Assembly (NCBI GenBank): GCA_030692905.1
Contig: JAUYBT010000035.1
Location: forward strand, 1-8,640
Reading direction: 5' to 3'
Length of the DNA: 8,640 nt
From: Bacteroidales bacterium
GTDB taxonomy: Bacteria; Bacteroidota; Bacteroidia; Bacteroidales; VadinHA17
Shown here: positions 1 to 6,241 of the stretch, piece by piece
Layout: every line of letters starts with the position of its first letter
Position numbering within the stretch: position 1 is the first letter of the stretch
The notes under the pieces: model-generated
Told to the model about the DNA's origin: nothing
Database searches by the model: none
Seen by the model: only the letters and a program-made list of their open reading frames with translations
Position numbers and translations under genes: made by a program

Positions 1-852
1 AATATTAAAACGATAATTGTAATAAACACTCACTTTCCCGCTTTTAAATGAAAACCCTGTCTGTATATTCATGTTTTTTTTATTGTCGCCGAGCATTATC
101 GCATTTACTGACAGGTAATTACTTTCTAAGACAACCCCTGCACCTGCAGATAAAAATCCTCCTTGCAGTCCCAGAAATCCCAAAGGACGGACTTTCAGAC
201 TCTGAGTTTTACTAAGGTTTAATTCACCGGCCAGATGTATGAGAAGCTTCCTTTTAAGCCTCTCATTCGAAAAGCCGGTTGCAGTGAGATCAGGTTCAGC
301 AAGGTGATTAATTGAAAACCCTCCAAAATACTTTCCCGAAATAAAAAGAAACCCTGCTCCGATATCAAATACTGTTCGTCCTGAAGTTGCCAGAATTTCG
401 CCGGCAGGAAAAGTAACCCCTCCAAACCGATCGATCTGATCTGGTAAAACTGCTTTGTCAAAATTATAGCCCCGGTGATAAACTGAAGCTGAAAGGCCTG
501 CATTAATGAACAGATCATTACCCGCCTGTAAAAAATATGCATATGATAATCCTCCTCTTAAATCATTTACAATTCCTCCCAGGTAATCATCAGTGAGATA
601 AAATCCTGCTCCACCATGCAATGCCGGAAAATATGAATCATAAGAAAAATAAACAGAATGCAGGTTATAATTGTTACCAGGATAAAAATTAAGATATGAC
701 AACCTCAATACTCCATCTCCCTCGCTACCCGAAAATGCCGGATTATTCATCATTATCATCTGATAGCCCGGCCCCGAATCAGTCTCCTGTCCAAAACAAT
801 AAGAAGGGATGACAAAAATGAATATCAGTATTTTACTAAGTTGCTTCAACAT
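1..852 (-). CDS. PorP/SprF-family type IX secretion outer-membrane protein (3' end beyond window)
   Basis: This minus-strand reading frame starts with ATG at 852 and stays open for 284 codons to the window edge, so the C-terminus is missing. It begins with a signal peptide (MLKQLSKILIFIFVIPSYCFG, probable cut before Gln22). The mature start carries the family's MMNNPAFSG block (residues 34-42), where PorP/SprF proteins have an 'NPAyaG' motif. Alternating hydrophobic beta strands follow, with family-like blocks GGAGFYLTDDYLGG (about residues 80-93) and KYFGGFSINHLAEPD (about 174-188). The last visible residues, VSVYYNYRFNI, resemble the penultimate strand, so probably only about 15-30 residues are lost. 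Family members are outer-membrane barrel-like proteins that tie T9SS cargo or gliding adhesins to the surface or take part in the PorK/PorN machinery. The gene lies divergent to porU, away from any visible porKLMN genes, so it may be an accessory paralogue rather than core PorP. In-frame stops upstream of 852 leave no earlier ATG. The family call is fairly secure; the exact role is unknown. Confidence 0.85.
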   Translation of the reverse strand, partial: MLKQLSKILIFIFVIPSYCFGQETDSGPGYQMIMMNNPAFSGSEGDGVLRLSYLNFYPGNNYNLHSVYFSYDSYFPALHGGAGFYLTDDYLGGIVNDLRGGLSYAYFLQAGNDLFINAGLSASVYHRGYNFDKAVLPDQIDRFGGVTFPAGEILATSGRTVFDIGAGFLFISGKYFGGFSINHLAEPDLTATGFSNERLKRKLLIHLAGELNLSKTQSLKVRPLGFLGLQGGFLSAGAGVVLESNYLSVNAIMLGDNKKNMNIQTGFSFKSGKVSVYYNYRFNI

Positions 853-967
853 ATTATGAACTACTGCAATATCAACGGAATGATGTCGTTATTATTATAA
901 CCTGATCAGCATTCAAAAAAACAAAATAAGTCAGCAAACAAAAAGTACATTTCTATCTTTGTCAGGA
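853..967. promoter_or_regulatory. Divergent intergenic region between the PorP/SprF-like gene and porU
   Basis: This 115-bp AT-rich gap separates two divergently transcribed T9SS genes, so promoters in both directions must lie in it or overlap its ends. The only box I can name with some confidence is the porU-proximal TATCTTTG (954-961). On the minus strand there are T-rich stretches and a TTATAATAATAA-like segment (about 889-901), but no clean TAnnTTTG box. No operator-like palindrome stands out. Confidence 0.4.
954..961 (+). promoter_or_regulatory. Candidate Bacteroidota -7 box for porU
   Basis: TATCTTTG matches the Bacteroidota primary-sigma -7 consensus TAnnTTTG exactly. No clear TTTG is found about 19-21 bases upstream at the -33 position, so the match rests on the -7 box alone. 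If used, transcription would begin about 5-8 bases after the box, at or next to the ATG codons at 968 and 971. That implies a nearly leaderless message and argues against the in-frame TTG at 959, which lies inside the box, being the start codon. Confidence 0.45.
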
Positions 968-3900
968 ATGATGAAAAGATTAGTTCAAATATTAACACTT
1001 TTTCTTTTGCTCTTACCAGTTAACATATACGGACAAAAAGGCAAAGATAGTTATTCATCTTCTTCAGTTCTTTCTTCAGGTGAATGGTTCAGAATTGCAA
1101 TCACTATTGACGGAATTTACAGGATTGATTATTCAAAACTCAGACAGCTTGGATTGGTGAACCCCTCTAATCCAAGGATATTTTGTAACAATGCCGGACA
1201 GTTATCGTATTACAATAATGCTCCCAAACCTGATGACCTTAAAGAATTATCAGTTTTTACTTATAAAGGAAGCGATGGCATCTTTAATGAAGGTGATTAT
1301 CTCTTGTTCTTTGGAAAAGGCACCAGCAGATGGATTTATAATGAAACTTCCAAAGAGTATGACTTCCTCCGGCACAATTATTCCGACACAGCATTTTATT
1401 TCATCACTTCAGGTTCAACTCCGGGAAAAAGAGTCGCAACGGCCGGAGAACCTTCTCAGCCAGCTAATTACTACTCATCAGAATCCGACGATTTATTCGT
1501 TCATGAACAGGAAGATGAAAACCTGATTAAATCAGGAAGAGAATGGTTTCAGCGAATTGCGAGCCTTCAGATCAATCCTGGTTTTACGGATCTTCTGACT
1601 TCAGAAAAAATAAATTACAGTATCAGGGTTGCTGCCAGGGCATCTGTTCCAACTATTTTCAGACTCTATGAAGGAGCAACACTCAGGAAAAGTATTCAGG
1701 TCCAAAGCGTTAATCTTTTTAATACTACCGGCACTTATGCCCAGATTGTTGATTCCACCGGTTCAATATTTCCGGCATCGACATCCCCTGTATTTGAAAT
1801 AAGATTTTATAATAACGGTGAAGCCGGCGCAAAAGGATGGATTGATTGGGTAAAACTGCAGGGAAGAAAATCAAATTCATACACCGGCCCTGCTATGCAA
1901 TATAGTGATTCAAGGTCCATTGCACAAGGAAGGATAACCGGGTTCTCAATAAAAAGCCTTATTAATGATGCCATAATCTGGGATATTTCTGACCCTATGA
2001 ATGCAAAGCAGATTCAGTATACGAGAACCGGAGACAATATTACATTCAAAGCAGCTACTGATACCCTTAAAACTTTTATTGCATTTACATCGGGTAACGT
2101 ATTGACACCAACCATTAAACCAGCTGCAGTACCAAACCAGGATCTTCATTCTTCTGAACCAGCTGATATGATTATTATTACCCACTCTTTGTTCAGAACA
2201 TATGCTGAAAAACTGGCAAATATTCATCTTAATAACAGCGGTCTTCTTTCGCAGGTTGTAACACTTGAACAGGTATATAATGAATTTTCCGGTGGGATAC
2301 CGGATATTGCAGCTATCAGAAATTTTGTCAGGATGAAGTATCTGAATCAGCAGGGCAGCATCCATCCTCTTAAATATCTGCTTCTTTTTGGCGACGGTTC
2401 TTATGAGAATAAAACACTCCCTCCGAATAATCCAAATTTCATTCCCACCTACCAGTCACAAAATTCAAATGTGATTGTCTCTTCTTTTACATCCGACGAT
2501 TTCTACGGATTGCTCGAAGATGGTGAAGGAGAAGCAGAGGGCACTGAAGATATTGGTATTGGCCGGTTACCGGTTTCCGATACCATACAGGCAGGTATTA
2601 TCCTTTCGAAGATCATCAGATACCTCGATCCTGCTAACATGGGTGAATGGAGAAATGTGATCGCACTTATCGCAGATGATGAAGACGGAAATACACATAT
2701 GTCTGATGCTGAAGGACTTGCTTCTCTTCTTAACGATAGTGTTCCTTCTTTTAATATCGAAAAGATTTATCTGGATGCTTTCAGACAAACAACCACTGTT
2801 AACGGACAATCTTATCCGGATGTTACTAAAGCAATCAACGATCGCATAAATTCAGGATGTCTCATTTTTAACTATACGGGTCATGGCAACGAGAGTGGCC
2901 TTGCCCACGAGAGGGTGCTTAAAATGGAAGATATTAACTCCTGGAAAAATAGTGGTAAACTTCCGCTTTTTATCATAGCAACATGTGAATTCAGCCGGTT
3001 CGATGATATTGAAATTAATGTAATAACAAAGGAGATGACCGGGAAGACTTCAGCCGGCGAGATGGTGCTTCTGAACAGAGATGGAGGCGGCATTGCATTA
3101 ATGTCAACTACACGGGTTGTTTATTCTACTCCAAATTATTTCCTTAACAAAAACATATTCAATTCTGCTTTTGATCGCGATGAATCCGGTAACACCATGC
3201 GTTTAGGTGATATAATCAGGTTAGCCAAAAATAATTCGGGAAGTGGTCCGAATAAAAGGAACTTTTCCTTACTCGGCGATCCGGCCTTAAAACTTGCCTG
3301 GCCATGGCACGGAAAGGTAATTACAGACTCCATTAATAATGTTTCGGTTTCGGATAATTCAGACAGCCTTAAGGCTCTGTCTCTTGTAACAGTTGCCGGA
3401 CACATTGAAGATCAGGACGGAAACCTTATGAACAATTTTAATGGAGTGGTCTCCCCGCTGGTGTACGATAAAGCAAGTAAAATAAAAACTCTTGCAAATG
3501 ATGGTGGGCAAACCATGGAATTCGATCTCAGGAACAACATTCTTTTCAGTGGCAAGACGATGGCAAAAGACGGCAGATTCAGGTTTAATTTCATTGTCCC
3601 CAGGGATATTGATTATTCGTTCGGAACCGGAAAGATCAGCTATTATGCCAATAATGAGAATGAAGACATGAACGGGAATTTCTCCGATATAGTTGTAGGA
3701 GGATTTTCTGATACAGCTCTTCCTGACACTTCTGGTCCTGATATTAACCTATTTATGAATGACACCCTCTTCAGAAATGGAGGCATAACTGATAACAATC
3801 CTAAGTTACTGGCAATCATTGAAGATAAGAGCGGCATTAATACAACCGGATCAGGTATTGGACATGATCTGACAGGATTTCTTGATAATGATCCCAACAG

Positions 3901-4384
3901 CTCTTTTGTCCTCAATAACTATTTTGAAAATGATTTTGATAATTATAAGAAGGGAAGGATTATCTATGACCTGCCAGGATTAAGCGGAGGCAGTCATACT
4001 CTTACCGTAAAAGCATGGGATAATTATAATAACTCCTCAGAAAAGTCGATAATATTCCTGGTTGAAACAGGGGAAAAATTCGTGCTTAAAAATCTGATTA
4101 ACTATCCGAATCCATTCCTCAGCGAGACCAGGATCAGTGCCGGGCACAACAGACCTGCAGCTGAATTAAATGTCATTATAAATATTTTTAGTCTGAATGG
4201 CAGGATAATAAAAATCATAAAAACTAAAGTTCCATCAACCGGTTATTCTCTTCCTCCTGTAATATGGGATGGAAATGATGACGGAGGAAAGCGAGTCGGC
4301 AGAGGCATCTATCTTTATTCAGTTATTGTTACGACTGAAAGTGGGGAAACAGCAAGGGTTTCGGGCCGTATGATCATTTTGTGA
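968..4384 (+). CDS. porU: PorU, type IX secretion system C-terminal-signal peptidase/sortase (gingipain-like, family C25)
   Basis: PorU acts on the cell surface: it removes the conserved C-terminal domain (CTD) from T9SS cargo and joins the new end to anionic LPS, working with PorV, PorQ and PorZ. From ATG 968 the protein has 1138 residues, close to the about 1158 of Porphyromonas gingivalis PorU. It has a signal peptide (residues 1-22, cut before Gln23), a beta-rich N-terminal region to about 400, and a C25 cysteine-peptidase domain (about 400-776) starting DMIIITHS. The catalytic pair is visible: His639 in NYTGHGNESG and Cys673 in IATCEFSRFDD; the domain ends with LLGDPALKL. Beta-sandwich segments follow, then a FlgD-like CTD from about 1035 with YPNPF (Tyr1046), WDGNDDGG, GRGIYLYSV and the terminal GRMIIL. 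An in-frame TTG at 959 would add three residues, but it lies inside a -7-like box and has no advantage; ATG 971 is equally possible. porV follows 131 bp downstream. Confidence 0.96.
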   Translation: MMKRLVQILTLFLLLLPVNIYGQKGKDSYSSSSVLSSGEWFRIAITIDGIYRIDYSKLRQLGLVNPSNPRIFCNNAGQLSYYNNAPKPDDLKELSVFTYKGSDGIFNEGDYLLFFGKGTSRWIYNETSKEYDFLRHNYSDTAFYFITSGSTPGKRVATAGEPSQPANYYSSESDDLFVHEQEDENLIKSGREWFQRIASLQINPGFTDLLTSEKINYSIRVAARASVPTIFRLYEGATLRKSIQVQSVNLFNTTGTYAQIVDSTGSIFPASTSPVFEIRFYNNGEAGAKGWIDWVKLQGRKSNSYTGPAMQYSDSRSIAQGRITGFSIKSLINDAIIWDISDPMNAKQIQYTRTGDNITFKAATDTLKTFIAFTSGNVLTPTIKPAAVPNQDLHSSEPADMIIITHSLFRTYAEKLANIHLNNSGLLSQVVTLEQVYNEFSGGIPDIAAIRNFVRMKYLNQQGSIHPLKYLLLFGDGSYENKTLPPNNPNFIPTYQSQNSNVIVSSFTSDDFYGLLEDGEGEAEGTEDIGIGRLPVSDTIQAGIILSKIIRYLDPANMGEWRNVIALIADDEDGNTHMSDAEGLASLLNDSVPSFNIEKIYLDAFRQTTTVNGQSYPDVTKAINDRINSGCLIFNYTGHGNESGLAHERVLKMEDINSWKNSGKLPLFIIATCEFSRFDDIEINVITKEMTGKTSAGEMVLLNRDGGGIALMSTTRVVYSTPNYFLNKNIFNSAFDRDESGNTMRLGDIIRLAKNNSGSGPNKRNFSLLGDPALKLAWPWHGKVITDSINNVSVSDNSDSLKALSLVTVAGHIEDQDGNLMNNFNGVVSPLVYDKASKIKTLANDGGQTMEFDLRNNILFSGKTMAKDGRFRFNFIVPRDIDYSFGTGKISYYANNENEDMNGNFSDIVVGGFSDTALPDTSGPDINLFMNDTLFRNGGITDNNPKLLAIIEDKSGINTTGSGIGHDLTGFLDNDPNSSFVLNNYFENDFDNYKKGRIIYDLPGLSGGSHTLTVKAWDNYNNSSEKSIIFLVETGEKFVLKNLINYPNPFLSETRISAGHNRPAAELNVIINIFSLNGRIIKIIKTKVPSTGYSLPPVIWDGNDDGGKRVGRGIYLYSVIVTTESGETARVSGRMIIL

Positions 4385-4417
4385 CAGTTACACAATATAA
4401 GGGGAAAATTTTTGTTT

Positions 4418-4425
4418 TATATTTG
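4418..4425 (+). promoter_or_regulatory. Candidate Bacteroidota -7 box for porV-ispF
   Basis: TATATTTG fits TAnnTTTG exactly and lies 93 bases before the porV start, downstream of the porU stop. No TTTG occurs at the expected -33 distance. It would provide a separate promoter for porV and ispF, making PorV partly independent of PorU expression, which is plausible because PorV is needed in larger amounts as a general shuttle. Confidence 0.45.
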
Positions 4426-4463
4426 CAGAATCGTAGAATGATAAAAATCAGCATGAAGAACCG

Positions 4464-4483
4464 AGCCCCGACAGGTCGGAGCT
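4464..4483 (+). repeat. Palindromic hairpin in the porV leader
   Basis: The segment around CCGACAGGTCGG is self-complementary: 4464-4472 pairs with 4475-4483 over nine positions, with a single C/A mismatch (4467/4480) and the centre AG. In RNA the loop would be CAGG. It is GC-rich in an AT-rich leader and has no T-run after it, so it is not a classical terminator. Its look is that of a short REP-like interspersed palindrome, but copy number in the genome is unknown. Confidence 0.6.
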
Positions 4484-4515
4484 AGCTACATCATACCATT
4501 AAAAACAATTGTATT

Positions 4516-5733
4516 ATGGTGAAAAAGACAGTTGCAGTATTGATATTTTTAGCAGCCATTGGGGGTAACCCGGAACTTTTTTCACAGAGTACCGGAGAGA
4601 TTAATGCAGTACAAACCGTTGTTCCGTTCCTCACAATAGCTCCCGATTCGAGAGCCGGAGGGATGGGTGATGCAGGTGTTGCTACATCACCTGACGTCTT
4701 CAGCATGCATTGGAATCCTGCTAAATTTGCTTTTATCGATGGCAACAGTGGAGTAGGAATATCTTATTCTCCATGGCTAAGGAATCTTGGGATATCAGAT
4801 ATTAATATTGCCTACCTTGCCGGTTACAAAAGACTTGACACGAAACAGGTTTTAAGCGTGAGTCTCCTTTATTCTTCGCTTGGAAAAGTTCCATTAACCG
4901 ATGAATTCGGAAATCCGATACGTACCATCAATCCGAATGAATTTGCCCTCGATGCTGCCTATTCAAGGTTATTTACCGATAATCTTTCCGGTGGAATCGC
5001 TTTCAGGTTCATCTATTCAAACCTCACCAGCGGATCCTACTCCGGAGGAGATGAAACAAAACCCGGAACCTCATTTGCTGCTGACATTTCGGGGTATTAC
5101 CAGAAGGATATCACTCTTTTCAGCAAAGATGCACAACTTGGTTTTGGACTCAATTTCTCGAACATAGGATCAAAAATGAGTTATAAACCTCATTCACAGA
5201 CATCTGATTTTATTCCCATGAATATGCGACTTGGAACAGCAGTTACTATTGATTTGGACTCCTACAATAAAATTACAGCTACAATCGACATCAATAAACT
5301 TCTTGTTCCGACAACTCCTATATATTTTAATATTGGAGATATCAATGAAAGAGGGGATACAATCCGTTCTGCCTTAACTGAAATTAAAGCCGGCAAGGAT
5401 CCAAATGTTGCTGTTCCTGTTGCAATTTTTCAGTCATTCTTTGATGCCCCCGGGGGGGTTAAAGAGGAACTCCGTGAATTTACCGTTTCTTATGGAGTAG
5501 AATACTGGTATAATGACCAGTTTGCAATAAGGGGTGGCTATTTTCAGGAAAATGAAACCAAAGGTAACCGTAAGTACTTCACTGCAGGTGCAGGCTTCAG
5601 ATTGAAAATCTTTACAATTGATTTCTCATACCTGATGCCGCTGGCACAAAATCATCCTCTTGCACATACTTTGCGATTTTCCCTGGCATTCGATTTTAAT
5701 GCGTTGAGAAACGCCAGCAGATCACAGGGATGA
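4516..5733 (+). CDS. porV: PorV (LptO), type IX secretion outer-membrane beta-barrel protein
   Basis: PorV is a FadL-like outer-membrane barrel. It binds the C-terminal signal of cargo after passage through the SprA/Sov translocon and delivers it to PorU in the attachment complex. The 405-residue length fits the family (about 390-410). A signal peptide (MVKKTVAVLIFLAAIGG..., probable cut before Gln24) precedes the family hallmark: NAVQTVVPFLTIAPDSRAGG then MGDAGVATSPD and HWNPAKFAF (about residues 30-76). The rest is alternating barrel strands, ending with HPLAHTLRFSLAFDF plus a short polar tail (NALRNASRSQG). The start ATG has no Shine-Dalgarno sequence, as usual in Bacteroidota. The gene follows porU and its stop overlaps the ispF start by ATGA (5730-5733). 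A C5G7 run at 5447-5458 in the codons for Ala-Pro-Gly-Gly (about residues 310-313) is an unusual tract for this gene. Confidence 0.96.
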   Translation: MVKKTVAVLIFLAAIGGNPELFSQSTGEINAVQTVVPFLTIAPDSRAGGMGDAGVATSPDVFSMHWNPAKFAFIDGNSGVGISYSPWLRNLGISDINIAYLAGYKRLDTKQVLSVSLLYSSLGKVPLTDEFGNPIRTINPNEFALDAAYSRLFTDNLSGGIAFRFIYSNLTSGSYSGGDETKPGTSFAADISGYYQKDITLFSKDAQLGFGLNFSNIGSKMSYKPHSQTSDFIPMNMRLGTAVTIDLDSYNKITATIDINKLLVPTTPIYFNIGDINERGDTIRSALTEIKAGKDPNVAVPVAIFQSFFDAPGGVKEELREFTVSYGVEYWYNDQFAIRGGYFQENETKGNRKYFTAGAGFRLKIFTIDFSYLMPLAQNHPLAHTLRFSLAFDFNALRNASRSQG

Positions 5734-6206
5734 ATATCAGAATAGGTCAGGGTATCGATTTTCACCGGCTTGAAATAGGACTGAATCTATGGCTCGGGGG
5801 TGTCAGAATACCTTCTGAAAAAGGGTGCGTGGCTCACTCCGACGGTGATGTTCTTCTGCATGCAATATGCGACGCCCTGCTTGGTGCCGCCGGATTAAGG
5901 GATATCGGATATTATTTCCCCGACACCAGTGCGGAATATAAAAACATCGACAGCAAAATACTTCTTAAAAAGACCTTTAATCTGGTACAGGAAAAAGGAT
6001 TCAGTGTAGTCAATATCGATAGTACTGTATGCCTCGAGAAACCAAAAATATCTTCCTTCATTCCCGGAATGAGAACAATTATATCATCTGTGGTTAAAAC
6101 AGAACCAGACAACGTTACAATAAAAGCTACAACCACTGAAAAGCTCGGATTCACAGGAAGAGAAGAGGGGATAATCGCAATTGCAGTTGTTCTTCTTTCA
6201 AATTAA
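5730..6206 (+). CDS. ispF: IspF, 2-C-methyl-D-erythritol 2,4-cyclodiphosphate synthase
   Basis: IspF converts CDP-ME 2-phosphate to ME-2,4-cyclodiphosphate with loss of CMP, the fifth step of the MEP isoprenoid pathway. It is a cytoplasmic homotrimer with a metal ion in each active site. The 158 residues match the normal full length (about 156-160). Metal ligands Asp10 and His12 (GQGIDFH) and His44 (DVLLH) are present, as are the AHSDGD loop (35-40), DIGYYFPDT, the family strand NIDSTVCLEKPK, and the C-terminal signature KATTTEKLGFTGREEG. The start ATG overlaps the porV stop (ATGA) and no other ribosome-binding site is seen, so translation is probably coupled to porV. The same neighbourhood (porU-porV-ispF) is, from memory, found in Porphyromonas gingivalis. 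The pathway makes undecaprenyl carriers used for LPS, which may explain why the linkage to LPS-anchoring T9SS genes persists; that link is inference. Confidence 0.98.
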   Translation: MNIRIGQGIDFHRLEIGLNLWLGGVRIPSEKGCVAHSDGDVLLHAICDALLGAAGLRDIGYYFPDTSAEYKNIDSKILLKKTFNLVQEKGFSVVNIDSTVCLEKPKISSFIPGMRTIISSVVKTEPDNVTIKATTTEKLGFTGREEGIIAIAVVLLSN

Positions 6207-6241
6207 AGAACTTCCTGAACCGCATACCGCGAACTTCATAC

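Larger units (their letters stand above)
4385..4515 (+). promoter_or_regulatory. porV leader: promoter-like box, possible 15-codon upstream ORF, hairpin
   Basis: The 131 bases between porU and porV are not simple operon spacing. TATATTTG lies at 4418-4425. A short open frame, MIKISMKNRAPTGRS then TAG, runs from ATG 4438 to 4485 (an internal ATG at 4453 gives 10 codons). Its 3' half forms one arm of a strong palindrome (4464-4483). The porV ATG comes 30 bases after the short ORF. Translation of the short ORF would have to open the hairpin, so a leader or attenuator role is conceivable. Equally, a small REP-like repeat may have landed here and created a chance ORF. The sequence alone cannot decide between these. 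Confidence 0.4.

Noticed and set aside
219..542. A 107-codon minus-strand ORF inside the first gene
   Set aside because: It overlaps the PorP/SprF frame, which has a signal peptide and family motifs; this other frame has neither.
959..967. TTG at 959 as the porU start
   Set aside because: It adds only three residues, precedes two ATG codons and overlaps a promoter-like box; the signal peptide is complete from ATG 968 or 971.
1946..2365. A 139-codon minus-strand ORF antisense to porU
   Set aside because: It is a shadow of the porU coding sequence, with no recognisable motif and unlikely composition.
6207..6241. Terminator between convergent ispF and hutU
   Set aside because: GAACTTC occurs twice as a direct repeat (6208 and 6231), but there is no inverted repeat with a usable stem and no T-run.
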